DNA of 47,034 nucleotides from Amycolatopsis sp. CA-126428 (lineage in GTDB: Bacteria > Actinomycetota > Actinomycetes > Mycobacteriales > Pseudonocardiaceae). Within the stretch, counting starts at the first letter, position 1. Every line of letters begins with the position of its first letter. Shown here one piece after another: positions 8,348 to 17,245 of the stretch. A model generated the notes under the pieces. It searched no databases. It was not told the origin of the DNA and was given only the letters and a program-made list of their open reading frames with translations. Both the position numbers and the translations under genes were made by a program. Location of the stretch: NCBI RefSeq assembly GCF_002904335.1, contig NZ_PPHF01000137.1, forward strand, positions 1 through 47,034, given 5' to 3'.

Positions 8348-8809
8348 GTGACCGAGGCAAGCGAAAAGACCGTGGCGACCACCGGCGAAGTGATCGAGGT
8401 GCTGCGCGAGGCCATGGAGACCGGCGACGACAGCCGGTTCATCGCACAGTTCGCCGAAGACGCCGTGTACGAGACGCCGTTCGTCCTCGAGGGGCAACCG
8501 TCGCGGCTGGAGGGCTTCGAAACCATCAGCAAGGTGCTCGGCGCCGAGAACCCGATGAAGAACCTGCTCGAGTTCCACAAGGTCTCGGTGCAGGTCTACC
8601 CCGGTGCCGACCACGAAGTGGCGACCGCGCAGTTCACCATCGAGGGCAAGGTCGTCGCCAGCGGCGACTCGTTCGTGCTGCCGTCTTCGGTCGGGATCAT
8701 CCGGGTCCGCCACGGCAAGATCGTGCACTACACGGACTACACCAACATCCTGCGCGGGGCGCAGATCGCGGGCGTGCTCAAGCAGTTCGCCGAGTCGCTC
8801 ATGCAGTAA
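8348..8809 (+). CDS. SnoaL-like / NTF2-fold protein
   Basis: This 153-residue protein has the SnoaL/ketosteroid-isomerase-like pattern: an N-terminal helix followed by GDDSRFIAQFAEDAVYETPF, and a C-terminal RVRHGKIVHYTDYTN strand pair. The fold is used by polyketide cyclases, epoxide-opening enzymes and some limonene-epoxide hydrolases, so a tailoring role in the adjacent polyketide pathway is plausible, but the residues do not fix the reaction. The GTG start at 8348 has AGGAGAG just upstream at 8337-8343; longer frames upstream overlap the promoter and are rejected. The MFS gene follows after 69 bases, so the two are probably co-transcribed from the promoter at 8249. Confidence 0.88.
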   Translation: MTEASEKTVATTGEVIEVLREAMETGDDSRFIAQFAEDAVYETPFVLEGQPSRLEGFETISKVLGAENPMKNLLEFHKVSVQVYPGADHEVATAQFTIEGKVVASGDSFVLPSSVGIIRVRHGKIVHYTDYTNILRGAQIAGVLKQFAESLMQ

Positions 8810-8878
8810 CCCGCCGAAGGTCTGTCCAGCAGGGCGGCGCCAGGGGGCGTTCCCGCCCGCCACAAGGAGTTCCGCCAC

Positions 8879-10321
8879 ATGACGAAGAACAACCCCGATC
8901 GGCTCGACCCCGCGCTGCGGCGGCTGATCGCGATCCTCATCATCGGCGCGATGGCGCCCCTGCTGGACACGACCATCGTCAACGTCGCGCTGAACACCCT
9001 GGCGCACGACCTGACGACGACGGTGTCCACCGTCCAGTGGATCACCACCGGTTACCTGCTCGCCATGGGCATGGCGATCCCGCTCGCGGGCTGGGCCGTC
9101 ACCCGGATCGGCGGCAAGCGGGCCTGGCTGATTTCGCTGGCCTTGTTCCTGGTCAGTTCCGCGCTCGCGGGCGCGGCCTGGGACATCGGCAGCCTGATCG
9201 CCTTCCGCGTCCTGCAGGGCGTCGCCGCCGGCGTGATGATCCCGGTGCTGCAGACCCTCGTCGTGCAGGCCGCGGGCGGCCGGCAGATGGGCAGGCTGAT
9301 GGCGGCGGTCAGCATGCCCGCCGTCATCGCGCCCATCGTCGGCCCGGTGCTCGGCGGCCTGATCGTCGGCAACACGAGCTGGCGATGGATCTTCCTGATC
9401 AACATCCCGATCTGCCTGGCCGGGCTGGTCCTCGCCGGGCGCCGCCTCGACGACACCGGGCAGCGCAGCAACGTCCGCCTGGACGTCCTCGGGCTCGTCC
9501 TGCTGTCCCCCGGGCTAGCGGCGGTCCTCTACTCCCTCTCGCGCTTCAGCACCCTGCACAGCCTCGAGCCGGCCGTGACCGTGCCGCTCGTGCTCGGGCT
9601 GGTGCTGCTGGCCGCCTTCGTCGCGCACGCCCTGCGCACCGGCCGTCAGCCGATCATCGACATCAGGCCGCTCGCGGTGCGGTCCTTCGGTTCGGCGTCC
9701 GCGCTGATGTTCCTGTCCGGCCTGACCTTGTTCGGCGGCACCCTGCTGGTACCGCTCTACCTCCAGCAGGTGCGGGGCCTTTCGGCGCTGCAGGCCGGGC
9801 TGCTGCTGGTCCCCCAGGGCATCGGCGCGCTGCTGGCGCGGCGGTCCGTCGGCGGCCTCACCGACCGGATCGGGCCGCGGCCCGTGGTGCTCGCCGGCGT
9901 CGTGCTGGCCACGCTGCCCGTCGCCGTCTTCACGCAGTTCGGCGCGCACACCAACCTGGTGCTCATCGGCGCCTGCCTGCTGGTGTTCGGGGCCGGCGTG
10001 AGCGCCGCCAGCATCGGCGTCCTGGCGGCGGCCTTCGAAGGCCTGCAGCCCGCGCAGATCCCCGACGCCAGCGGGACCACCCGGATCCTGCTCCAGATCG
10101 GTGGCTCGTTCGGCACCTCGGTGATCGCGCTGCTGCTGGCCCGCCAGACCGCGGCGCACCCGGGGGCGCCGGACGTCGCGTTCGCCGGGACCTTCTGGTG
10201 GACGACGGGGTTCGTCGTCCTGGCCGTGGCGCCCGCCCTGCTTCTCCCCCGCCGCAAGCGCACCCCGCCGGAAGAGGCCGTCGGCGACCCGGCGATCAAG
10301 GGGGCCGCCGACGCCGGGTGA
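8879..10321 (+). CDS. MFS multidrug exporter, DHA2 (14-TM, EmrB/QacA-type)
   Basis: This 480-residue membrane protein is a proton-driven drug exporter of the DHA2 type. The first helix contains APLLDTTIVNVAL, the family's motif with its membrane-embedded Asp, followed by QWITTGYLLAMGMAIPLAGW and RIGGKRAW (the loop 2-3 motif). The length and even spacing of hydrophobic segments fit 14 helices, ending in a basic tail. AAGGAG lies 9 bases before the ATG. It is the second gene of an operon under the TetR-type operator at 8257-8272. It probably exports the polyketide and may give self-resistance. It converges with the ferredoxin gene 22 bases downstream. Confidence 0.95.
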   Translation: MTKNNPDRLDPALRRLIAILIIGAMAPLLDTTIVNVALNTLAHDLTTTVSTVQWITTGYLLAMGMAIPLAGWAVTRIGGKRAWLISLALFLVSSALAGAAWDIGSLIAFRVLQGVAAGVMIPVLQTLVVQAAGGRQMGRLMAAVSMPAVIAPIVGPVLGGLIVGNTSWRWIFLINIPICLAGLVLAGRRLDDTGQRSNVRLDVLGLVLLSPGLAAVLYSLSRFSTLHSLEPAVTVPLVLGLVLLAAFVAHALRTGRQPIIDIRPLAVRSFGSASALMFLSGLTLFGGTLLVPLYLQQVRGLSALQAGLLLVPQGIGALLARRSVGGLTDRIGPRPVVLAGVVLATLPVAVFTQFGAHTNLVLIGACLLVFGAGVSAASIGVLAAAFEGLQPAQIPDASGTTRILLQIGGSFGTSVIALLLARQTAAHPGAPDVAFAGTFWWTTGFVVLAVAPALLLPRRKRTPPEEAVGDPAIKGAADAG

Positions 10322-10343
10322 CGACGGCCCCGCGCGGTGCGGC

Positions 10344-10538
10344 TCAGTCCTCGACGACCCGCACCGCGCCCGAAGGACACAGGATCCCGACTTCGCGCAC
10401 GTCGCCCGCATCGGCGTCGCCGGGCTCCTTCAGCAGGACGACCAGCCCGTCGTCCTCGCCCTGGTCGAACAGGGCGGGGGCGGTCAGCACGCACTGGCCC
10501 GCCCCGACGCAGACATCGCGCCGCACTTCCACCTTCAT
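10344..10538 (-). CDS. [3Fe-4S] ferredoxin, P450 electron donor
   Basis: This 64-residue acidic protein has the C-x5-C...C pattern (CVGAGQC near the N-terminus and ILCPSGAV near the C-terminus), leaving only three cluster cysteines. That is typical of single [3Fe-4S] ferredoxins that serve actinomycete P450s. GGAGGAG lies 9 bases before the ATG. It is divergent from the P450 at 10687 and shares its upstream region. It is the only ferredoxin in the window, so it probably serves both P450s. No ferredoxin reductase is encoded here; a housekeeping enzyme would have to supply electrons. Confidence 0.93.
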   Translation of the reverse strand: MKVEVRRDVCVGAGQCVLTAPALFDQGEDDGLVVLLKEPGDADAGDVREVGILCPSGAVRVVED

Positions 10539-10586
10539 GAGCGCTCGCTCCTCCCGGGATTCCGGACGCCGACGTTAACGCGCCCG

Positions 10587-10625
10587 GCTAAAGCGCGGCC
10601 AAGACCGCGAAAGACCGCCTTTAGC
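10587..10625. promoter_or_regulatory. Candidate SARP repeat cluster in the ferredoxin/P450 divergent promoter
   Basis: GCTAAAG (10587-10593), GCCAAG (10598-10603) and GCGAAAG (10607-10613) are direct repeats ending every 10 bases. An inverted copy, CTTTAGC, lies at 10619-10625. The half-sites match those at 5380 and 7075, in a form that could serve both directions. Confidence 0.45.
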
Positions 10626-10686
10626 GGCGGACACGACGCTGGTCCTCGTCATCCGTCACCATCGGTCCAGCCCCGGAGGCAGTGCC

Positions 10687-11898
10687 TTGACCCAGAATCC
10701 CCCCGAAGAGCTGCCACGCTTCCCGCAACCGAGGAGCTGCCCGTTCGACCCGCCGTCGGCCTACGCCGAACTGCGCGAACGGGCCCCGATCGCCCGCGTG
10801 ACCCTGCCCAGCGGGAACACCGCGTGGCTGATCACCGGTTACGAGCACGCTCGGCAGTTCCTGGCCGACGCGCGCACCACCGCCGACCGTTCGCTGCCCG
10901 CCTACCCCGCGGTCCTGCCCCGCCAACCGGTCACCAAGGCCCAGGCGAAGGGCCTGCTCACCTGGATGGACCCGCCGGAGCACACCGAGCACCGGCGCAT
11001 GGTGGTCAACGAGTTCACGACGCGCCGGCTGCAGGCGCTGCAGCCGCGCATCCAGGAGATCATCGACGGCTGCGTCGACCGGCTGCTCGCCGGTGACCGG
11101 CCGGTCGATCTCGTGGAGGCCTTCGCGCTGCCGGTGCCCTCGCTGGTGATCTGCGAGCTGCTCGGGGTGCGCTACGACGACCGTGACCTGTTCGGCAAGT
11201 ACACCATCGCCATCCTCAACCGGGACACCAGCGCGGAGGACCGGGTCGCCGCGTGGCGGCAGCTGCGCGTCTACCTCGGCGACCTGGTCACGGACAAGGT
11301 GCGCCACCCCGGTGAGGACCTGCTCAGCCGGCTGGTGCAGAAGTACCAGGAAGCGGGCACGTTCGACCACGAGCTGATGATCGGGCTGTCGATGGCCCTG
11401 CTCGTCGCCGGGCACGAGACGACGGCGAACATGATCGCGCTCGGCGCGATCGCGCTGCTGGACAACCCCGAGCAGCGCGAGCAGCTGCTGGCCGACCCGG
11501 CCCGCGCCCCGCAGGTGGTCGAGGAGCTGCTGCGGTTCTTCAGCATCGCCGACACCTCCACCAGCCGCGTCACGACCGAGGACGTCGAGATCGGCGACGT
11601 CGTCATCCCCGCGGGCGAGGGCGTGATCGTGCTCAATTCCCTGGCCAACCGCGACGAGAACGCGTTCCCGAAACCGCAGGAGCTGGACTTCGGCCGCGAG
11701 GACCGCCACCACATCGCCTTCGGCTACGGCATCCACCAGTGCCTCGGGCAGAACCTGGCCCGGCTCGAACTGCAGCTGGTGTTCACCACGCTGTTTTCGC
11801 GCATCCCGGACCTGCGCCTGACGGTGCCGTCGGCCGAGCTCTCCTACAAGGAGGACGCCACCTTTTACGGCGTCTACGCGGTTCCGGTCACCTGGTGA
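10687..11898 (+). CDS. Cytochrome P450 (bacterial class I)
   Basis: This 403-residue P450 shows the I-helix AGHETTA, the EELLR (ExxR) motif and the heme loop FGYGIHQCLGQ with Cys352. The start is a TTG at 10687, supported by GGAGG (10675-10679) seven bases upstream; there is no in-frame ATG nearby that keeps the usual PFPQPRSCPFDPP entry. It is divergent from the ferredoxin, its likely partner, with a shared operator-like repeat cluster at 10587-10625. It is clearly distinct from the P450 at 4070, so two separate oxidations are likely. The I-helix Thr pair is intact, so ordinary monooxygenation is expected. The substrate is unknown. Confidence 0.96.
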   Translation: MTQNPPEELPRFPQPRSCPFDPPSAYAELRERAPIARVTLPSGNTAWLITGYEHARQFLADARTTADRSLPAYPAVLPRQPVTKAQAKGLLTWMDPPEHTEHRRMVVNEFTTRRLQALQPRIQEIIDGCVDRLLAGDRPVDLVEAFALPVPSLVICELLGVRYDDRDLFGKYTIAILNRDTSAEDRVAAWRQLRVYLGDLVTDKVRHPGEDLLSRLVQKYQEAGTFDHELMIGLSMALLVAGHETTANMIALGAIALLDNPEQREQLLADPARAPQVVEELLRFFSIADTSTSRVTTEDVEIGDVVIPAGEGVIVLNSLANRDENAFPKPQELDFGREDRHHIAFGYGIHQCLGQNLARLELQLVFTTLFSRIPDLRLTVPSAELSYKEDATFYGVYAVPVTW

Positions 11899-11902
11899 CC
11901 GG

Positions 11903-11932
11903 ACCGGGAGCGGGCGCGGGCCCGCTCCCGGT
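11903..11932. terminator. Bidirectional hairpin between P450 and SARP genes
   Basis: A perfect 13-bp stem (11903-11915 with 11920-11932) and a GCGG loop sit in the 40-base gap between two convergent genes. It can stop transcription from both sides. Confidence 0.75.
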
Positions 11933-11938
11933 GGCGCG

Positions 11939-12712
11939 TCACATCAGCACGTGCTGGGCTTCCAGCCCGGCTTCCGCGGAAAGGATCGCCTGCTGCGCCT
12001 CCCGCAACGCGCGGCACGGCTCCAAGCCCAGCTCGCGCCGGGTGACCTCGCGGGCGGTGAAGTACACGTTGAGCGCCTCCGCCCGGCGGCCCGAGCGGTG
12101 CAGGGCCAGCATCAGCAGCCGGTAGAACTCTTCGTGCAGCGGGTGTTCGGCCACCATCGCCCGCAGGAACCCGACGATCTGGCTGTGCCTGCCCAGTTCC
12201 AGGTGGGCCTCGGCCAGCAGCTCCAGGCACTGCAACCGGATTTCGTCCAGGGTGCTGACGAACGCCGAGACGATCGGCCCGTCCCGGAGGTCGCCCAGGA
12301 CCGGGTCCTCCCACATGTCCCGCGCCCGCTCGAGCACGTCCACGGCCTCGGCGTGCCGTCCGGCCCGGGTCAGCTCCCGGCCGCGGTCGACCAGGTGGTG
12401 GAACTCGTGCACGTCCAGCTCGTCGTCGCACAGCTCCAGGATGTACCCGGGGGAACGGGTCACGATCACGCTGGTGCCCTCGCCCGGCCGGTTGAGGAAC
12501 TTCCGGAGCTGGGACACGTAGACGTGCAGCGCGGCCGTCGCCCGCTGCGGGGGCGCCGAGCCCCACAGCTCGCTGATGAGCTGGTCGACCGAGACCACAC
12601 GGCCGGTTCTGACCAGGAGCGAAGCCAGGACCACCTCGATTTTCCTGGCTCCGATGTAGGAATACCCGTTCCGGTCCTTCACGCGAAGCGTCCTCAGGAT
12701 TTCGTAGCGCAT
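11939..12712 (-). CDS. SARP-family transcriptional activator (small form)
   Basis: This 257-residue protein has the Streptomyces antibiotic regulatory protein layout: an OmpR-like winged helix (residues ~15-90, with VSVDQLISELWG, RATAALHVYVSQLRKFL and RSPGYIL) followed by a bacterial transcriptional activation (BTAD) helical domain to the end. There is no ATPase or TPR extension, so it is the small, pathway-specific type. GGGAGG lies 6 bases before the ATG at 12712. Its position at the end of the tailoring block and the 10-11 bp direct repeats in front of the P450, oxidase and ferredoxin genes suggest that it activates them. It would recruit RNA polymerase as a dimer. Binding is inferred only. 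Confidence 0.94.
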   Translation of the reverse strand: MRYEILRTLRVKDRNGYSYIGARKIEVVLASLLVRTGRVVSVDQLISELWGSAPPQRATAALHVYVSQLRKFLNRPGEGTSVIVTRSPGYILELCDDELDVHEFHHLVDRGRELTRAGRHAEAVDVLERARDMWEDPVLGDLRDGPIVSAFVSTLDEIRLQCLELLAEAHLELGRHSQIVGFLRAMVAEHPLHEEFYRLLMLALHRSGRRAEALNVYFTAREVTRRELGLEPCRALREAQQAILSAEAGLEAQHVLM

Positions 12713-13122
12713 CTGCTGCCTCCCTCAGTGGATGAATCCCGCGTCAGCCCGCCTCTTCAGCCGCCGGTTCCGGTCACCACGATCACCCCCGTCCGAACGC
12801 GCGCACGACGACGCAGGCCGGTGCCTTCAGGCTCGGCCCACGTCGTCGTGGCAGATATTTCCCGGAACGCACGAACCCGGTCGTGCGCCTTCCCCAGTTC
12901 ACCGGCGAGCGGTTCCATCACCGGTGGCTCGGGAAGAGCCTTGGCACTCGCTGCCGGCTCGTCCCGAACGTCGCCAGGTCAATGTTGCCCCCTGACCCCA
13001 TACAGTGCCATCCCGTTTGTGAAAAATGACCCCAGCCTGGAGTTCTGCTACAACAGAACGGTGATCAGCCTGGGATTTTGGGCTTCCCGGTCCGGGACCG
13101 GTCCGGAACCGGACGGGGCCGA
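12713..13122. other. Intergenic region between SARP and nSTAND genes
   Basis: This 410-base divergent gap holds the two promoters. An AT-richer patch near 13010-13030 and a perfect inverted repeat at 13042-13059 are the only clear structures. No coding region is convincing. It probably marks the end of the polyketide cluster. Confidence 0.55.
13042..13059. promoter_or_regulatory. Inverted repeat upstream of the nSTAND gene
   Basis: GTTCTG-CTACAA-CAGAAC is a perfect 6-bp-arm inverted repeat about 65 bases before the nSTAND start. It could be an operator, possibly for the HTH-like head of that same protein. No known consensus is matched. Confidence 0.35.
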
Positions 13123-16100
13123 ATGACCGCTTCGGGGGCGAAACCGGGACCGCGGGCGGTCTTCGCGGAACGTTTCGCGAGACTGTATGTCTCGGCGGGG
13201 GATCCGCCGATCACCCGGGTCGCCAACGCCGTCGGCCGCGCCCGGCGTACCGATGAGCGGGGCAGCCCGGTCCGCGTTTCGAACCAGCGGGTGAGCGATT
13301 GGCGGCGGGGCCGGAACGTCCCCGCCCGCTTCTCGTCCTTGGCGGCGGTGCTCGAGGTGCTGGTGCCGCTCGCCCACGCCCGGGTGCCCGAAGCGCCCGT
13401 CGACGGGTTGTACGACCTCGAATCGTGGCGGACGTGGTGGCGGGCGGCGCTGGCCAGTCCCGTGGGGGGCGATCCGGCGGCGGAGGAGACCTCCGGCGGC
13501 CTGCCGCCCCGCCCGGCCAGCCCGCCGTACCGCGGGCTGGCGCCGTTCGGGCGGACCGACGAGGAGCGGTACTTCGGCCGGGAAAGCGAAACGGCCGCCC
13601 TGCTGGCGCGGCTCGCCGACGCCGCTGCCACGGGCGGGATCGTCGTGCTGACCGGGGCGTCGGGTACCGGCAAGTCGTCGCTGGTCCAGGCCGGCTTCCT
13701 GCCCGCGGTGGGGCGGGGAGAGCTGGCCGTTCCCGGGTCGGCGGTCTGGCCGGTCGTGGAACTGGCGCCGGGACCCGATCCCGTCGGCCAGCTGAGCCGG
13801 AAACTGCCCGAAATCGGGACCGCGCTCACCGAACGGCCGCCGTCGGCGAACCGCGTACCGGACGCCGTCAAGGCCGCGATCACCCGGCTCCAGCCGACCG
13901 CCCGGCGCCTGCTGCTGGTCGTGGACCAGTTCGAAGAGGTCTTCGCCCAGTGCGCCGACGAGGACCAGCGGCGCCTGTTCGTCGAAACGCTCGCCGCCGC
14001 GTGCGCGCCGCGCAACGGCGAAGGCAGCCCGCCCGCCGTCGTCCTCCTGGTGGTCCGCGCGGACTACTACGGCCCGTGCCTGCGTTTCCCGGCGCTGGCC
14101 GCGGCGCTCGACCGGCCGGTGGCGCTGGCCCCGATGACCGACCAGGAAGTCCGCGAGGCGATCACCCGGCCGGCCGAAACCGCCGGGCTCCGGCTGGAAA
14201 CCGGGCTGGTCGACCTGATCCTGCGCGACATGGGCGTCATGGGGCAGAGCGCCGACGGGGGCGCCTACGAAGCCGGCGCACTGCCCCTGCTCTCGCACAC
14301 CCTGCTGGCCACCTGGCAGAACCGGCGCGACGACCGGCTGACGATCGCCGGCTACCACGAGACGGGCGGCATCCAGGGCGCGGTCGCCGTGACCGCCGAA
14401 CAGGCTTACGCCGGGCTCGCGCCGCCGGGACAGGCCGCTTCGAGGGCGATCCTGCTGCAGCTGGTCCGGGTCAACCCGGAGACTCCGGACACCCGGCGCC
14501 GCGCCACCAGGACCGAGCTCGTCGACCAGGCGACCGATCCCGGGGCCGCCGCGGGGGCGCTCGAAGCCCTCGCCGGCGCCCGGCTGGTCACCCTGGACGC
14601 CGACTCCGTGATGATCACCCACGACGCCCTGCTGCGGGCCTGGCCACGGCTGCGGGCCTGGGTCGACGAAGACCGCGCCGGCCTGCTCACCCGGCAACGG
14701 CTGGAGGACGACGCCGCGGCCTGGGCCGCGAACGACCGCGGCAAGCCGTTGCTGTACAACGCCGGCCGGCTGGACACCGCGCAGAAGGCCGCCCTCCCGC
14801 CCGCGGCCATCACGGAAACCGCGCGCGACTTCCTCGCGGCGTCGGCCCGCCTGCGCCGGCGAGCGGTGTGGACCCGGCGGGTGGCGGTCGCGCTCTTGAG
14901 CGTGCTGGCCCTGGTCGCCGGGGTCACCGCGGCGATCGCGACACGCGAACGCGACAACGCCGAATACCGGCAGCTGCTCGCCGACATCGACCGGGTGCTC
15001 CCGGCCGACCCGTCGCTGTCCGCCCAGCTGACCCTGGCGGCCTACCGCGAGCGGCCGGACGACGAGGGGGCCCGCGCCCGGCTGCTGGCCACCCAGAACA
15101 CCCCGCTGGCCACGAAACTGGCCGGGCACACCGGCGCGGTGTACTTCACGGCGTTCAGCCCCGACGGCCGCCTGCTCGCCACCGCCGGCGCGGACGGGAC
15201 AGCCCGGCTGTGGGACGTGACGGACCGGTCGCGGCCGCACCCGCTCGGTGGTCCGCTGACCGGGCACGCCGGCTGGGTGAGCACGGCGGCGTTCGGCCCG
15301 GACAGCAAAACCCTCGTCACGGCGGGCGAAGACCACACCGTCCGGCTGTGGAACGTGGCCGATCCGGCGCACCCCGTCGAGCTCGGCGCGCCGATCACCA
15401 CCGGCGCGATCGTCTTCCTGGCCCAGTTCAGCCCGGACGGACGGTTCCTGGCGACCGCGAACGACACCGAATCGGCGCGGTTGTGGAACATCACCGACCC
15501 GGCGCGGCCCACCGCCGCCGGCGGGAAGCTGGCGGGCGTCGGCAGCCCGGTGCGCTCGGTGGCGTTCAGCCCCGACGGGCACACGCTCGCCGGCGGCAGC
15601 ACCGACGGCACGATCATGCTGTGGGACATCACCGATCCCGCCCGGCCGGTGCCGGACGGCCCGCCGCTGACCGGGCACACCGACAACGTGCACTCCCTCG
15701 CGTTCAGCCCGGACGGCCGCACGCTGGCCTCGGGCAGCATCGACCGGACGGTCCGCCTGTGGTCGGTCGCGGACCCGCACCGGCCCGCCACGCTCGGGCA
15801 GCCCCTCACCGGGCACGCCCGCGGCGTCTGGTCGGTCGCCTTCAGCCCCGACGGGCGAACGCTGGCCAGCGCGGGCGCCGACAGCACGGCGCGGCTGTGG
15901 AACCTCACCGACCCGGCGCAGGCGCTGCCGCTCGGCCAGCCGCTCACCGCCACCGGCGGCGGCAACGTCTTCGCGGTCGGGTTCAGTCCCGACGGTCTCA
16001 CCCTCGGCAGCGGCGGGGACGACAACACGGTCCGGCTGTGGTCGTTGCCCGCCACCACGCTCCTCGGGCACACGGCCACGGTGCTCACGCCCGCGTTCAG

Positions 16101-17103
16101 CACGGCGCGGCACATCCTCGCCACGACGAGCGCCGACCGGACCGCCCGGCTCTGGGACTACTCCGATCCGGCGCGGCCGCACACCCTCGGCGCGCCTCTC
16201 CCCCTCGGCAGGCGGACCGGCGTCGGCACCGACTGCGCACTGGCGCTCAGCGCCGACGGCCGGTTCCTGGCCACCAGCGTCAGCCCGTGGGTGCAGCTCT
16301 GGGACATCACCGACCCGGCCGCGCCCGTTTCGATCGGCCCGCCACTGGACACCGGCGCACGCCGGTCGCGGGTGGTCGCGTTCAGCCCGGACGGAAACCT
16401 GCTGGCCACCGGCGGAACGGCCAATTCGGTCCAGCTGTGGGACATCCGCGACGCGGGACGGCCGAGGCCGCTCGGGCCGCCGTTGGCCCGGCCGGACAGC
16501 AGCGTCAGCGCGGTCGCCTTCGCCCCGGACGGGCACACGCTGGCGATGGCGACGTCGGCCCGCGCGCTGCAGCTGTGGAACATCACCGACCCGGCCCACG
16601 CCACCCCCGACGGACCGGCCCGCACGGAGCACACGGCGTCGATCAGCGCGGTGGAGTTCAGTCCCGACGGCAAGCTCCTGGCCACGGCGGGCGACGACAA
16701 GACGATCCGCCTCTGGGACGCCACCGACCCGGCGCGCACCACGCCCCTGGGCACGTTGGGAGACCAGACGACAACGTTCAACACGGTGGCCTTCAGCGCC
16801 GACGGCCACACCCTCGCCGCCGGCGGCGCGGAAAGCGCAATCCGCCTCTGGGACGTCACGGACCCGGCCCGGCCACGGTCCCTGGTCCGTGCGCTGCCGA
16901 CGGTCGCCGGCGACAACTCGGTGACGTTCGGCCCGACCCCGAACACCTTGATAAGCGGCAGCGGCGACAACGTCATCCGGCTGTGGGACCTCGACCCCGA
17001 GCACGTGGCCGGCCGAGTGTGCAGCACAACGGAAGGAGCCCTCACGGCCGAACGCTGGCGGCTGTTCCTGCCTCGGGTGCCTTACGCACCGCCGTGCCGC
17101 TGA
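13123..17103 (+). CDS. nSTAND1-type P-loop ATPase with HTH-like head and 14 WD40 repeats
   Basis: This 1326-residue protein is a STAND-class signalling ATPase. Residues ~10-90 form an HTH-like head (VSNQRVSDWRRGRNVPARF). PYRGLAPFGRTDEERYFGR opens the nSTAND1 domain, with Walker A GASGTGKSS (Lys184) and Walker B LLLVVDQFEEVF. A single hydrophobic segment lies at ~587-606, then WD40 repeats run from ~666 to the end. I count fourteen blades by their closing RLWD-like strand, which is two seven-bladed propellers. Such proteins act as switches in which the propeller senses a ligand and the ATPase oligomerises; conflict and regulation roles are known in the class. The ATG at 13123 is preferred over a TTG at 13078 because the head domain begins just after it. 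No effector gene is adjacent. Confidence 0.9.
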   Translation: MTASGAKPGPRAVFAERFARLYVSAGDPPITRVANAVGRARRTDERGSPVRVSNQRVSDWRRGRNVPARFSSLAAVLEVLVPLAHARVPEAPVDGLYDLESWRTWWRAALASPVGGDPAAEETSGGLPPRPASPPYRGLAPFGRTDEERYFGRESETAALLARLADAAATGGIVVLTGASGTGKSSLVQAGFLPAVGRGELAVPGSAVWPVVELAPGPDPVGQLSRKLPEIGTALTERPPSANRVPDAVKAAITRLQPTARRLLLVVDQFEEVFAQCADEDQRRLFVETLAAACAPRNGEGSPPAVVLLVVRADYYGPCLRFPALAAALDRPVALAPMTDQEVREAITRPAETAGLRLETGLVDLILRDMGVMGQSADGGAYEAGALPLLSHTLLATWQNRRDDRLTIAGYHETGGIQGAVAVTAEQAYAGLAPPGQAASRAILLQLVRVNPETPDTRRRATRTELVDQATDPGAAAGALEALAGARLVTLDADSVMITHDALLRAWPRLRAWVDEDRAGLLTRQRLEDDAAAWAANDRGKPLLYNAGRLDTAQKAALPPAAITETARDFLAASARLRRRAVWTRRVAVALLSVLALVAGVTAAIATRERDNAEYRQLLADIDRVLPADPSLSAQLTLAAYRERPDDEGARARLLATQNTPLATKLAGHTGAVYFTAFSPDGRLLATAGADGTARLWDVTDRSRPHPLGGPLTGHAGWVSTAAFGPDSKTLVTAGEDHTVRLWNVADPAHPVELGAPITTGAIVFLAQFSPDGRFLATANDTESARLWNITDPARPTAAGGKLAGVGSPVRSVAFSPDGHTLAGGSTDGTIMLWDITDPARPVPDGPPLTGHTDNVHSLAFSPDGRTLASGSIDRTVRLWSVADPHRPATLGQPLTGHARGVWSVAFSPDGRTLASAGADSTARLWNLTDPAQALPLGQPLTATGGGNVFAVGFSPDGLTLGSGGDDNTVRLWSLPATTLLGHTATVLTPAFSTARHILATTSADRTARLWDYSDPARPHTLGAPLPLGRRTGVGTDCALALSADGRFLATSVSPWVQLWDITDPAAPVSIGPPLDTGARRSRVVAFSPDGNLLATGGTANSVQLWDIRDAGRPRPLGPPLARPDSSVSAVAFAPDGHTLAMATSARALQLWNITDPAHATPDGPARTEHTASISAVEFSPDGKLLATAGDDKTIRLWDATDPARTTPLGTLGDQTTTFNTVAFSADGHTLAAGGAESAIRLWDVTDPARPRSLVRALPTVAGDNSVTFGPTPNTLISGSGDNVIRLWDLDPEHVAGRVCSTTEGALTAERWRLFLPRVPYAPPCR

Positions 17104-17245
17104 GCTTTTGCCGGTGGTGCGGAAGACCGGGAGCTGTGCCGGCCGCGTTTTGGGGACGGGCGCCCGGGGCTACGTGCTGGAGGCGGGGCCGCCCGAGGAG
17201 CTGTTCCGGGCCGTTCGCAGCGCCGCGGCGGAAGCCCTCTCGTGA
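17102..17245 (+). pseudogene. Possible remnant of an ABC transporter ATPase C-terminus
   Basis: Right after the nSTAND stop, an open frame ends GYVLEAGPPEELFRAV and then a stop at 17243. GxVLEAGPPEELF is the pattern at the end of many ABC ATPase domains. Only about 45 codons are open and there is no start, Walker motif or signature sequence, so it would be a truncated remnant. The match is short, so it could be chance. Confidence 0.3.
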
